DNA of 64,000 nt from Brienomyrus brachyistius (lineage: Eukaryota; Chordata; Actinopteri; Osteoglossiformes; Mormyridae). The DNA lies in contig NC_064552.1 in the NCBI RefSeq assembly GCF_023856365.1, positions 2,396,811-2,460,810 of the forward strand. The letters run 5' to 3'. Shown here piece by piece: positions 49,935-62,609 of this stretch. The position numbers and the translations under genes were made by a program. Position 1 is the first letter of the stretch; every line of letters starts with the position of its first letter. The notes beneath the pieces are model-generated. The model was not told the origin of the DNA. It saw only the letters and a list, made by a program, of their open reading frames with translations, and did not search any database.

Positions 49935-50612
49935 GCAATTTGGTCGTAGGTGAATGGCCAGACTAAGTAGGCTTCACGTAGACAGCCATGAAGAATACCA
50001 GAAAGGACTGTGTGACTCCGCCCAGATCGGGGAGACCAGAGGCCCGCCCTGGAGCCAGGCCTGGGGGGGAGCTCATGGGTGAACACCTGGTGACTGGGTC
50101 TCTACCCTTGGGGCCCAGCCAGGGAAAGCCCAATAGGGTTACATGCGTCCACACCTCATCTGGGTCTCCACCCAAAAGGGTTACATGCGTCCACACTCCG
50201 GTTGGCCCAACCCCTGTAGGAGGGATCGTGGAGGTTAGGAGCCATATATATCAGGTGGAGCACTGATGTCCATATCTGGTCTTAGACACATGGAGCACTG
50301 GACCAGCTCTGCACCATCACAAGGTTACTGGGGGGGGGGGGGGGGGGGGGTGGGTCATGGGAGTTTGCCCAGCCAGTCTACATGTGCTTTGTTGACTTGG
50401 AAAAAGCATACGATCGTGTATGGGGGGGGGGGTTATCAGGAGTATGGGGTACGGGGCCCGTTGTCATGGACCAACAGGTCCCTGTATAAACGGAACGAGT
50501 TTGGTTCACATCACCAGCAGTACGTCAGACTCATTCTCGGTGGGTGGTGGGCTGTAGCAGGGCTGCCCTTCGTCACCGGTTCCGTTCGTAACTTTAATGG
50601 ACAGAATTTCTA
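49935..50612 (+). mobile_element. Non-LTR retrotransposon fragment with reverse-transcriptase motif
   Basis: Near 50,388-50,420 the frame reads F-V-D-L-E-K-A-Y-D-R-V, a conserved reverse-transcriptase block. In another frame it is followed by Y-G-V-R-G-P-L and R-S-L-Y-K-R. G homopolymers at 50,331-50,350 and 50,421-50,430 and frame changes show it is dead. The clade (L2, CR1, Rex1 or RTE-like) cannot be fixed from this piece. Confidence 0.7.
50127..50200. repeat. 42-bp tandem repeat, about two copies
   Basis: The unit contains 'AGGGTTACATGCGTCCACAC' and 'CTCATCTGGGTCTCCACCC', inside the LINE remnant. The same site in the second block has about nine copies. Confidence 0.85.
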
Positions 50613-51252
50613 GGTGTTGGGCGAGGAGACGACAGGTTCATGTAATATGCAGAAATATGGTCTTTGGAAGCATTAAATAAAAACCTCACACCAGTGACCA
50701 ATTAATAACTGTGATTTATAACTGTAATAGAGCCTCACTGGATTTCAGGATCCAAATGCAGAGCAGATGGTAACGAGTGACACTAAGCTGAAGCTGTAGT
50801 CAGAAACCAGGTGTTTAAGCTTAATATCCCTCTGAGTCAAGAATTCAAACTCACACCGATGCAAAAATGTGAGCCGTGCTATAAAAATGTAGTTTTCTCT
50901 TGGGGTGATAGAATGTGTAGTTTTTATGCATTTTATAGATCAACAATTTGGGTGGGATGCACAGGGTGTGACAGTGGTAAGGAGCTGTTCTTCTGCAGGA
51001 AGACAAAGATGGGGTGGACCACCCCATTTTCTGTTTTTCAGAAAAGTTGCAGAAGCATCAACATACTTATGGTACAATCAAGAAGGAAGCCCTTACTCTC
51101 CATTATACCAAAATAACAGCACACCACTCATAGACAGGGAATTTACTTAGAAATTACATTTAAAGTACATGAATTACTAGCTTAATCTTTATTACATATA
51201 TTTCACTAGCTTGCTTAGGGGAGATGTTGCTGTTATATCTGATTACTGCTCT

Positions 51253-53382
51253 TCACAAATCCTCCTCCTCAACTTCAACAATCACATTTTCATAAATCAC
51301 CCCCCTCCATGTACCCTGTTCAGTGAGCTCCTGTACATCTCCACTGCTCTTAATCTTCTTAATTTTAGCAGTAAATGGGACCTGACAGTTTTCCTGTTTG
51401 TTGACTACTAATTTAACAGTTATCTTTTTATGGGGTGGGATGGTGACCTCCGTCTCTTTGCCCAAGGTGATGGATGTCTGTTTCGTGGAGCTGGTGCCGT
51501 ACGATCCCGAGTATGAGATTGAGATTGCTGCTTTTATAAATGCACAATCAAAAGTCAGAGTGGAGTTCAAACCCCAAGTATGATTCCAAGTGGTTGTTGC
51601 ACACTCAGCTTTTGTCCACGACATACTAAACCTGTGCTTCTGCTCCACGCTACTCCTGTTAACGTAAGTTTCTTTCTGGACAACAGCTGGTATGTGAATC
51701 AGTTCACGGACATCCATGAAGCCCACAGAGGTGATCTCAAACTTAGGACTGACGACGTCTCCGATGGTTGGGGTAAATTCACAATACTTGTCTGGCCCGT
51801 CCTTGGCAGCTTCGATGTTGAGGTGTCCACGGGTAGCACGACTCAGAAATTTACCATTGTCAGCTTTAAACAAAACCTTCTCACTTTTTGTGAAAACCTC
51901 AAATTCACAAAATGCGTCAGAGGGATTCTTAGATGTCTCAATAAAGTCGATACCATCTCTGTGAACTCGACTGAGGTATACCCCTCTCAGATCACTCATA
52001 CGAACTTTATGGTCCCCAATCTTTTCTAAGAAAAACTTGCATGAAGGGTCTTTCGTCTCCTTGCAGCATGCAATAGTATATACTCCCCTCCGGTCGACTG
52101 GACTCCAGTATTTGTCATCGACATCAGTCAGAGCCACTCCCTCTTCTGCCCCAATGAAGGCTTCAAGTGGACCGAAACCAACTACAATTGCCTGAAACAC
52201 AAACAAAAACTGCACATATCTACAAAGGACCCAATGTAAAGGCACATAAACTGATAGAGCTGTAGTAGCTGATGATTGGGAGTTAAAAATATTGTAAAAT
52301 GTCCATCCATCCATCTTTCTGAAACTGCTTATCCTATTCAGGGTTGCGGGGGGTCCGGAGCCTATCCTGGACACAATGGGTGCAAAGGGGGGGACAACCT
52401 AGGATGGGGGGTCAACCCATTGCAGGGCACACTCACATACCAGTCACACACACATGCACACCTATAGGCAATTTGATAATTCCAATTAGCCTCAGCATGT
52501 TCTTTGACTGTGGGGGGAAACCGGAGTACTGTGTGTATTCAGCTTTCTGTAAAATAACCTAAGACAAAGGGAAGGTTATTAACTGACAACAGTTAAAAAA
52601 ATATAAAATGGAGTGTGTAACTAACAGTGTAGCTTAGTGTACAAAGATGTCATGTTTTTTAAGTTAAAAGCACAAGAGATGAACATGCAAACTGCATATA
52701 TGCAGTGCTGGACAGTTATACCAGGACAGATGATTCGCTAATCATGTGGTATCGCTGTCACTGGGAGGGGGTGTACTGTTATTGTCAATGTTTTTTATGT
52801 TGTTCCTGTTCTTTTGGGGTGCAGGTCTCCTTAGGCAGCAGAAGAACTGATCATGATCGGGGGCTGTGAAGACCCCGAACCTGGGGCTTGGTGTCACCAA
52901 GGGGGGGCATTTGGGATGCGGGTCTCCCTAGGTAGCAGAAGGATTGATGATGATCGGGGGCTGTGAAGACCCCGAACCTGGGGCTTGGTGTCACCGAGGG
53001 GGGGCATTTGGGGGGCGTTCTCTCTCCCTCGGTGGTCTGAACATTTGGGATTTGGAGCGAATGGATCTGTAAGGCGCGGCTGTGGCCGACAGCAGTCATT
53101 ATTAGCGAACGCTTCAGTAATTATAGGGTCTGATTTACTAGCACCTGGAATTAGACCACAGCTAATCGAAACGAAACTCGGACTGGGCATTTACTTAGAA
53201 AGCACATCCAATGTGGTCTGTGTGCATGAGAGAAGTGACAGAATATCAGGCAATAAACCTACAAAATATTAAAATGTATAGAAGGATCAATGCATGAAAA
53301 ATGTATCATGAAATGCAAAATTTAAATGTAATAAGAAAACAGAGACTAAGAGTTATTGTGACAAAGAAACACAGCTCACCAT
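51253..53382 (-). CDS. Gene D: agglutinin-aerolysin fusion, 313 aa
   Basis: ATG at 53382-53380, ending exon 2 (53414-53380). Coding exon 52191-51253. Noncoding exon 1 ends at 53588. The protein is the same as that of B except for one Val-to-Ile change (H-R-D-G-I-D-F). AATAAA at 51193-51188. Intron 2 carries the same truncated CCAT repeat as B. An open frame continues about 60 codons upstream of the coding exon, but it runs through the acceptor 'TTTGTGTTTCAG' and the inserted repeat and is not conserved in A, C or E. Confidence 0.85.
52304..52534 (+). mobile_element. Truncated CCAT dispersed repeat in intron 2 of gene D
   Basis: Same insertion point, same truncation and nearly the same sequence as the copy in gene B. 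Confidence 0.8.
52825..53270. repeat. Conserved intron 2 element, gene D copy with duplicated head
   Basis: The first 90 bp ('GGGGGCTGTGAAGACCCCGA' to 'GGGGGGGCATTTGGG') occur twice in tandem (about 52,835-52,915 and 52,925-53,010). The rest follows once as in B, C and E. Confidence 0.75.
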
Positions 53383-53502
53383 TTTCTGCTTCAGAAATGA
53401 TCTTTTCCTGTAACCTGAAATTCAAATTATGATTCATGAACACAAATATATTTCCTGTATAGAATGAGTTATAAAATAAGGAAATAAGTGGCTGTAATGC
53501 AA

Positions 53503-53568
53503 GGCAGACACGCAGCAGGGCAGACACGCAGCAGGGCAGACACGCAGCAGGGCAGACACGCAGCAGGG
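53503..53568. repeat. 15-bp minisatellite in intron 1 of gene D
   Basis: Only about four copies, against about 12 in its block partner B. Confidence 0.92.
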
Positions 53569-53954
53569 CATGTAGAGCGGCCTTTACCTGCACTCGCTTC
53601 TGCTGTCTCTCTCCAAAGGAGTGGAGCTTATTTGTGGTGATGAGCTCCTACTTCTGCTGCTTCCTTGAGAAGATGGTGGAACGTCTGAAGTTCTGAATCT
53701 GGCCAAAGACAGAAGATGATCAGTGGACCTGTGGCTGCAGATGATGTTTCCTTCAAGTACTAAGATGAATAATCAAATGTGCACTTTGTATTTCTGTAAT
53801 ACTGTATGTTAAATGAAAAAACACAAAATGTAGCCTTTTCAGAAATAACTTATATTGATTATCTTACACACTAATATAACCCTGTCCTCTTAGGAGCTTG
53901 CTGCATTTAAACATCCATGCAAAATGTGACTAAAATGTCACTTAATCCTGACTT

Positions 53955-53962
53955 TTTATATA
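53955..53962 (-). promoter_or_regulatory. TATA box of gene D (TATATAAA)
   Basis: Same octamer and flanks as gene B. Confidence 0.5.
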
Positions 53963-54699
53963 GCTGAAGAAATATGACGCCTCCCTCCCAGCCCCACACA
54001 GCCTCGGGGATTGTGCTGTCAGAAAGGGGTGGTGGCAGGAATAGTGCAAGTAATGAAAAATTAAAAAATATGAATAACTGAGCGTTACATCCTTACAGAT
54101 GCCTGACCGACTCCTTAAAACAGCCAGTTATAACAATCCCCTGACAATGTTTTCAATGCAATTCATTGTGTAGGTTCCACAAAAAACGGAAAAAAGCAAA
54201 AAAAATTGTTAATGTATAGGGTGAGGATTTGGCGGGCTTGCTGGCAGGCTGTCTGTCCTGGTATGCAAGGACGCCGACTTGTGGGGGGAGATGAGAAATC
54301 GTCAGAGGGCCCATTCAATGAATATCTTGTTGTATAATAACATTTTACTGACAGTTAATGCAACTTTTAACATGAATGAACATGTAATAAGAACCATTCC
54401 TATTTAACAGCCATATAACGTCCAACTACCAGGATCGACAAAACAAAACAACGTTGATGTTTGCCTTCAGCAATTTTACAAATCAGAGGCATATATAATT
54501 ACCGGCGCAGTGACCTAATTGCTCTCAGTTTGGTAGGTTTAATATCCTCTTTTTCCAACAAAGGATTCCATTCAGAGCCAAGACAAATGTTCTCAACAAA
54601 CAAAAGGAAATCAGTGAGCAAAGACTGCCTGCGTTCACAGAGACACCCCAAAACTCCAGCACCTTTATCAATGCAGGCTGTGCAGCCAAAGTTGTTGTT

Positions 54700-54774
54700 G
54701 TTGCAGACTCAGCTTTTGTCCACGACATACTAAACCTGTGCTTCTGCTCCACGCTACTCCTGTTAACGTAAGTT
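54700..54774 (-). pseudogene. Fragment of the aerolysin coding exon, second block
   Basis: Counterpart of 41872-41949. Two bases differ from the first copy and agree with genes B/D ('CACGACATAC'), so the first copy has changed since the block duplicated. Confidence 0.75.
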
Positions 54775-56017
54775 TAGGGCCCCTTTGCTCTCATGGCCTT
54801 CAATAGGGGTAGCTACCCCAGGTCCCTTGGTAATGGGTGGAATCTCTTACTAATAAATAATTTACCTTACTTATCAAACTTAGGAGCTTTCTTGTCCTGG
54901 AAGCTATTTGTATTAATGTCCCTATGAAAACTAATGTTAAACCCAGGGTATAAACCTTCAAAAGATATGTAGTTACCCGTTTTACTAACAAATATGCTTT
55001 CTAACTAATCATTGTAAATATATCTCCAACAGAAATATCGGTACCGCTAAAATACCTACTACCCGTATGCAAAGTATAACCAATAATGCACCCTCATTCA
55101 GGGAAATATACACACACACAGAAATATAAAACAACCATATCAGTACTTACTTGAATGAACCTTAATCACATACCTTAAGAATTTAACACACTTTCCCAGT
55201 TACAAGTTATTCCCATATCGTTACGTTAAATCAAATTCAAACTATTGGTTCTCCTACACATAAACCAATATTCAGTAATTCTTGAACCTATTCGTTCAAA
55301 TAACCTAAAGCCGGCGTAAATTTAGAATACATAAACCCCAAAATGTTCACCGTTGCAGGCCCGTACGCCGCTCGTGTGCGCTGTAGCCCCGCCGAATAGC
55401 GGCTTCCCACATATGGAAGATAACCAGGTACCGGAACCTTCGGGATATCACTGAATCACAGAAGTGGAAATCCTGTACGATGAAGATGAGGAGAATCCAT
55501 CGGCATCCGTCCGTCGCGATGTTAGATGAGTCCAGTGCAAAAGTCCGGCGAATCCGGCGTCCTCTGGGTCGCTGGCCCGGCACTCCCGTTGTTAGCTGTC
55601 CGCTAACACTTCAGCTCCGTCCACCATAGGCACCTTTACCCACCGTGCGCGAACTCTCTTAACCTCTGTCAGTGTCCCAAGCCGTTAACTTCACTCCGAA
55701 GTTACACTTAACCACCGACAAACTTTCCCACCTATACAGTTACTTTTTAATGATCTAGCCGATCATGTACGCGAACTTTTACAGGCGGTTTTAGCAAATA
55801 CACTCTCCGTGTACTTCACCGTTATCCCTCCCGTCTTCTGCCTCCTCCTCCCGTCTTCTGCCTCCTCCTTACTTCGTACTTCCTTCCACCCTCGGACACA
55901 TACTCCCTTCTCATTGGTTCATTGGTTACGTAATGCACATTATACATTCCAATTATATTCTTAAAATACCAAACAATATTATAAATAACATTAAGCACAG
56001 AACAATACAGGCACACA
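54773..56017. mobile_element. Possible solo LTR-like insertion, second block
   Basis: Counterpart of 41950-43186. The first base pair differs (TT for TG), and a short duplication of 'CTCCCGTCTTCTGCCTC' is present near 55,828-55,868. Confidence 0.25.
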
Positions 56018-57897
56018 ATTTTTTTTATTTAAAATGATGTTTCCTTCAAGTATTAAAATGAATTATCAAATGTGTTTTTTCTGCTAAGACGAGGGCTCAA
56101 GCCAGCAGCCTTCTGACCACAAGCACAGAGGAACAGAAGCTTACACCATTCAGCTGGATGCTGCCCCCAACATATGTGGTGCATCTTCACATTTAACAAA
56201 AGTTCAAAGTTCAGTTCACATGGATTAAAATGAACTAGACAAGTGTGGGTTTTGTTGCAGGGACTGTTGCTGCATGGTTGGAGTTCTGTTTGTGCTCTTA
56301 TTATGGTATTAGGCTCGCCGTAATACCATAGTCCAGGTGATTAGCTAGGTTTGCTGGTTTGGGATCGGGAGGGGCCGGATTAATTATTCTGGGATTGGGA
56401 GCGGACCGGATTTTTTATAAATCTATCGTGGGATTCGGACGGAACTGGAATTTCGTTGTGGGAATGGGAATGAAAAATCGCTGCCGTTTTTTTAATATGT
56501 TAAAAAATGTTCGAATGACATCTTAAAAAAACATCGTGGCATCGGAAAATATCGGAAAGATGCGTCATGATTCATTAATGATGAACGAACATGATATCAG
56601 TATTTCACATGTGTTATTCATGACTAGTTCACAAAGGTTTACAGAATTTACAGACATACTAACAAATAGAGTTCCTGATTGAGATAAAACTTTCCTCACG
56701 ATACATTAATAATGCACTAACACGAGATTAGTATGTAACTAAGACTTAATTTGTGGCTAGTTAATACATAAGTAATACCATAATACTATATCATGTGTGC
56801 CCTGTCAACGTAAGTGTTGTCTAGCTGATAATAGCAAACATGATGGATTATACACTGTACAGAATGAAATCCACAAAGGCGTCTTCCTCTTTGTTTGAAA
56901 ACGGACTTGTCTGTCGTAATTCCTGACAAACACAACGCACAGAACCTTACATACATCTCCAGGTCTCCTTGAGTAAGCTATAGGAGGAAGCGCGTTTTTA
57001 CACTGTTGGTAGAATTTTTAAGCAAATACTTTTCCTGGAAATAATTTTTAACAAAGGTTGGGCAAACATAAAAGTGAATTCAGAAGTCTTCTTTTGTTCT
57101 ACGTAAATTTATTTAGAGAGAAAGCCTTACATTAGTCTGTCACAAACAAAACAAAGAAAAGCATTTGATTATCAGTCTGCCCAATTACCGGCAAAATGGG
57201 AGGATTTTTCTTTCTTCACCACCAACAGAAATACTAATAAACACATTTAGATATTTAGTCTATAATGCAAAGGCTGTGGGTAGGACTCCCCGGACCCGAA
57301 CTGTAATCCTCCCCTCTACTGTAAACTGTTTTAAGTAAAAGTGTTGGATAAATGAGATAAAAATTTAACAAAATATATATTTGATATACTTCCCACATAC
57401 ACAATGACAACATATTTTTAAACTATAGATTTAATATGCGCATAATATCCAGACATTAGTTAGCTTACTTTTGGTTAACCCTGAAATTCATACTGACGTA
57501 CATTTCTAACAGTGTCTACCACGTTTACTGTAATTCATCCAGGCTGCCTGCTATAACGTCTGTGATCCACTAGATGTTGCTGTTTGACAAGTGAATTATG
57601 CAGAAACAAAAAACACAAAATTGAGTCTGATTAAAAGGGAAAATTTAACAAAATTGAAGTAAGTGATATAAGAGACACAGCCAGAGAAGATTGTATATAC
57701 ATCAGGGTAACTCATTTAGTTCATTACAGGAGGATGATCTTTCCGCTGGTCTTGCTTCTGCTGTTACGGGGGCTGGGACATTGAATGCATGGTATAATTC
57801 CTCCTGATGATAAACTAATATTCATTTCTTCCTTTCTTTTATTTGTGGAAATTAAAAGAAGGCATGTTGCTTATTAAGTATCACTGCTCCACTTCAC

Positions 57898-59712
57898 TCA
57901 CAGATTCTCCTCCTTGATGTCAACATTCACGTTTTCATAAATCACACCCCTCCACATGCCCTGTTCAGTGAGCTCCTTCACCTCTCCATTGCTCTTGATC
58001 TTCTTGATTTTAGCAGTAAATGGGATGTCACAGTCCTCCTGCTTGCTGATTATTAAATTAGCTGTTACCTTTTTATGAGGTGGGATGGTGACCTCCGTCT
58101 CTTCCCCCATGGTGATGGATGTCTCTTTCGTGGAGCTGGTGCCGTACGATCCCGAGTATGAGACTGTGACTTCAGCTTTTGCAAATGTAAATTCAAATGA
58201 CAAAGTGGCGCTCAAACCCCAAGCATGATTCCAAGTGGTTGTTGCAGACTCAGTTTTCGTCCAAGTCATATTAAACTTGTGCTTCTGTCCCACGCTACTG
58301 CTGTTTGTGTAGGTTTCTGTCTTCACCACATTTGGTTTTTGAGTCAGTGGAAGGACATTCTTGAAGTCCACAGAGATGATCTCAAACTTAGGACTGACGA
58401 TGTCTCCGATGGTTGGGGTAAATTCACAATACTTGTCCGGTCCATCCTTGGCAGCTTCGATGTTGAGGTTTCCACGGGCAATGAGACTCAGATATTTACC
58501 ATTGTCAGCTTTGAACAAAACCTTCCCATCCTTCACGAAAACTTCAAATTCACAACATATGTCAGGGGGATTCTTAGCTGCCTCAATAAAGTCTATACCA
58601 TATCTGTGAATACGACTGAGGTATACCCCTCTCAGATCTTTCATACGAACTTTATGGTCCCCGACCTTTTCTATGAGGAACTTGCACCAAGGGTCTTTTG
58701 CCTCCTTGCAGCACTCAATAGAATATATTCCCTTCCGTTCAATCGGGCTCCAGTATTTGTCATTGACATCAGTCAGAGCCACTCCCTCTTCTGCCCCAAT
58801 ATACACTTCAAGTGGACCGAAACCAGCCACAATTGCCTGAAACACAAACAAAAAATGCACATATCTACAAAGGACCTAGTATATAAGTACTTAAACTAAT
58901 AGAGCAGTAACAGTTGGTGATTGGGAGGTAACAATTTTGCAAAATGTGTGTATTCAGTGCTCTGTAAAATAACTTGCAAGAGAAAGGGAAGGTTATTAAC
59001 TGACAAGATCGTACCCTATATGAAAACACATGAAAATATCTAATGTGCAACTACTAAAATATACCATAGAGTAATGTTTTTAACAGATGAACATACAAAC
59101 TGCACATATGCAGTGCTGGACAGTCCTACCCGCACATCACTGTCACAGTGATACATTCATTTATTTAGTTGCACCTTCAAATTTCTTCCCCAGAATGAGC
59201 ATGATAATTAAATAATGTGTTTTTTTTTGTTGTTCCTGCTTTTTTTCGGGGGAGGTGGGGGGTCTCCCTAGGCAGCAGAATAACTGATCATGATCGGGGG
59301 CTGTGAAGACCCCGAACCTGGGGCTTGGTGTCACCGAGGGGGGGCATTTGGGGGGCGTTCTCTCTCCCTCGGTGGTCTGAACATTTGGGGTTTGGAGCGA
59401 ATGGATCTGTAAGGCGTGGCTGTGGCCGACAGCAGTCATTATTAGCGAACGCTTCAGTAATTATAGGGTCTGATTTACTAGCACCTGGAATTAGACCACA
59501 GCTAATCGAAATGAAAGTCAGACTGGGCATTTACTTAGAAAGCACATCCAATGTGGTCTGTGTGCATGAGAGAAGTGACAGAATATCAGGCAATAAACCT
59601 ACAAAATATTAAAATGTACAGAATGATCAACGCATGAGAAATGTATCAGGAACGATAATGTAATAAGAAAACAGAGACTGAGTTATTGTGACAAAGAAAC
59701 ACAGCTCACCAT
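57898..59712 (-). CDS. Gene E: agglutinin-aerolysin fusion, 313 aa, mosaic
   Basis: ATG at 59712-59710, ending exon 2 (59744-59710). Coding exon 58836-57898. Noncoding exon 1 ends at 60000. AATAAA at 57843-57838. It has the domain order of the family, and most of it matches C. About 165 bp at the 3' end (57,898-58,065) match A base for base where C differs. A stretch near 58,588-58,663 (I-E-K-V-G-D-H-K-V-R-M and G-I-D-F-I-E) follows B/D. The hairpin strand reads L-S-A-T-L-S-F-E-F-T-F. The TATA region is changed as in C. Confidence 0.85.
59265..59615. repeat. Conserved intron 2 element, gene E copy
   Basis: Same limits and core as in B and C, with a few base changes. Confidence 0.7.
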
Positions 59713-59848
59713 TTTCTGCTTCAGAAATGATCTTTTCCTGTAACCTGAAATTCAAATTATGATTCATGAATGCAAATATATTTTCTGTACAGAATGAGTT
59801 ATGAAATAAGGTCACAATAAGAAGCTGTAATGGATGCCAGACCACAGC

Positions 59849-59980
59849 AGGACAGACAGGCAGCAGGGCAGACACGCAGCAGGGCAGACACGCAGCAGGA
59901 CAGACACGCAGCAGGGCAGACACACAGCAGGGCAGACACGCAGCAGGGCAGACACGCAGCAGGGCAGACACGCAGCAGGC
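59849..59980. repeat. 15-bp minisatellite in intron 1 of gene E
   Basis: About nine copies, against about 13 in its block partner C. Confidence 0.92.
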
Positions 59981-60659
59981 CATGTAGAGCTGCCCTTACC
60001 TGCACTCGCTTCTGCTGTCTCTCTCCAAAGGAGTGGAGCTTATTTGTGGTGATGAGCTCCTACTTCTGCTGCTTCCTTGAGAAGATGGTGGAACGTCTGA
60101 AGTTCTGAATCTGGCCAAAGACAGAATATGATCAGTGGACCTTTGGCTGTAAGTGACGCTTCTTTCAAGTGTTAAAAGGAATAATCAAATGTGTATTTTA
60201 CTTTTTCAGAAATACTGTATGTTACGCTAAAAACACAGAGTACTGTATCCTTTTTAAAAGTAGAATGTAGTTATTTTCCTCTTACGTACCAGTGTCTCTC
60301 TGTCCTCTTAGGAGCTTCGCTTCATTTGCTGCATCCAACCAGAATGTGAGTAAGACGCTGCTAAATCTCGACTTTTTATCTAGTTGAAGACAAATAATAC
60401 CTCCCTTCCATCCCCACATAGCTGTCAAATCCATCAGCCGAACCTCACCTACCTGATACATTTTTGGAATTTTGAGTCTCTTTGTAATTTGTTATATGAG
60501 GAAGGTGCCTTAGCGATTACGAGAGCCAGAAAGGGGGGGTCAGTTTAACCTGTAATAGGGTCTCAAAATGCCTGACTGACCCCTAATATTCACCCCACCA
60601 ACAAACTTTTCAGTGCATTTCGTTTGGCGGATTCCCCAGAAAATACAGGAGCTGTGATG

Positions 60660-60910
60660 TCAGGGGTTATCGCCCCAGTAGGGTCTCCCAAGGCATACTG
60701 GTCCGAGGTGAGTGACCAGACAAAGTATGCTTCACAGAGACTCCCATGAAGAATACCATAAAGGACTATGTGGCCCCACCCTGATTGGGGAGACCCTGTC
60801 CTGGCGCCAGGCCTGGGGGGGGGGAAGCTCGTGGGCGTGTGCGTGGAGGAATTTCTCAGATTCCCCAGAAACATTTTTCAAAAATTACAGCGTGAGAACA
60901 TGACAGGCTT
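60660..60910. mobile_element. LINE remnant (upstream part), second block
   Basis: Counterpart of 47885-48130, with a shorter G run and a 9-bp deletion. Confidence 0.5.
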
Positions 60911-61574
60911 GTTGGTGGGCTATGCGGGAATTTGCGGTTTTGGTGCATTAAAGAGAAATCTCACACCAGAGACCCTGTAATAACTTATTTATAACTGTAA
61001 GAGAGCCTCAGACGACCTGGGAATCCAAATGCGGAGCCAAAACTGTGGCGACACCTACTGGCAGGAGAGGAAACAGGATGCTTTCTTTTACTACTCTTTT
61101 ACGTCTTCAGAAAGATGACCGATTAGAAAAAAAATTCAAGAGTCACATAGATGGCAGGTATTGTGCAATCATTAGGGTTCCAGGAGGAACAACCATGTGT
61201 TAAAATGTTTTGATAAAACATTTAGCCTGTATGCCCAACACTGCCGGCGAGACTGGGAATATATAATATTTCTCTCTCCTTTGAAGGTTTAAACTGGCTT
61301 ATTGAAGGAATTCAGGCAACTTGTTGCCCCCATTTCACATTCATTTTTCCAGATTTTTTAAAAGAGAAATTCTTTCTCCATAGAATCTTCTGCTATCCAT
61401 CCATCCCCAGCCCTCAATCATTGCTGCTTCCCAAACTCAATGAATTACTGTATACTACTGTTAAAAGCCAAGAAAAACGGAAGTGAGTAGCTGTTTTAGC
61501 GCCTAATGTGTCATAAAGCAGGACAACACAAATCAGATCAGTTTACAGACTGAATTCAGCTTGATGTCATTTTT

Positions 61575-61889
61575 TCATACAGAAAGTGAAAAAAGACGGT
61601 GTCTCAGAGATATGATATACTCGCCTGCTTCAACTCCATGTGTCGTTTCAAATTTGTTGCAAATATGGCTGATGTTCGGACCTGTTTTTTCAAACCTGTC
61701 AAACACATTTTGCATGAAAATGAGGGATTGTTTTCTCTTGGAATCTGTACTGATTTGTTCATAAATGTCATTCAAATGTTCAGACGAACTGCCTTCAGTG
61801 GAACCAGCGGCAACATATTTGGAATTGCTAGCACGGTACCAGCCCAGCCGCACACCTGCCAGGCGCCACCATAAAACAGCGAAAAACAT
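61575..61889 (-). CDS. Unassigned open frame, 104 codons, second block
   Basis: Same length and ends as 48896-49210. Five residues differ (for example F-D-R-F-E-K for F-E-R-F-E-K). The frame has stayed open in both copies. Product not recognised. Confidence 0.3.
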   Translation of the reverse strand: MFFAVLWWRLAGVRLGWYRASNSKYVAAGSTEGSSSEHLNDIYEQISTDSKRKQSLIFMQNVFDRFEKTGPNISHICNKFETTHGVEAGEYIISLRHRLFSLSV

Positions 61890-62609
61890 TTACGATCACA
61901 TTCATTAGCTGGAAACTGATTCGTTCAATACACCGTTCAGCAAAAATATGAGCACGTCCAACGAACGCCCCCCCCCCACCTTTGGCATCGCGTGAGAGAG
62001 CCGAGGCTTTCCTCACTTCACGCTTTTGGCTCTTCTGCGAATCAGAGTGTCTAAAAGTAGGCGTACTCGATTTATAACTTCAGTAGACCTTGAGCATTAC
62101 GCATTTGCTAGTATATAGTTAATAATTGCAAACACGCAGGATAATACAATGCAGAGTCAAACCCCTAAAGTCAGCTTCCTGTTTCAGACAGATTTAGGCA
62201 AACGGAGGCAGAGATTCCTGACAAAGACCACACACAGTACGTTACATAAAACCTCCAGGTCTCCATCACTAAACTAGAACAGGAAGCGCATTTTTACAAG
62301 CACAACGAGCCTTTATTGTTTATTATGTCGTTTATCTTGTACAAATTAGACAACAGCTAATCAAATGAAACCCCAAAATGGATTATATCACTTCTTTTCC
62401 TCTTACATACTAGTATCTCTCTCTTCTTAGGGATGAGATTCATTTTGCCCATCCAAATAGATTTTGACTAAAATGTGACTCGATCTTTATCAGGTTGAAG
62501 GTGACCCCTCCCTTCCACCCCCACACAGCTGTCAATCCATCAGCCGAACCTCACCTACCTGAACATTTTTGGAATTTTTAGGAAATTGTTTAGGAGCCTT
62601 GATGTCAGG

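Larger units (their letters stand above)
47700..51180. other. Intergenic stretch between genes C and D
   Basis: It contains two LINE remnants, an unassigned 104-codon frame, an orphan copy of the gene C promoter region (about 49730-49910), a short 42-bp repeat array, two G homopolymers, and the junction between the two tandem blocks (about 50,950-51,170). Confidence 0.5.
54000..57890. other. Intergenic stretch between genes D and E
   Basis: Second-block counterpart of 41,200-45,050 with few base changes. It holds the coding-exon fragment, the LTR-like segment (54,773-56,017), the hairpin (56,302-56,330) and the 3' flank of gene E. No other gene is seen. AATAAA for gene E lies at 57843-57838. 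Confidence 0.5.

Noticed and set aside
52192..52374. N-terminal extension of gene D by about 60 residues
   Set aside because: It reads through a splice acceptor and into an inserted dispersed repeat, and is absent from A, C and E.
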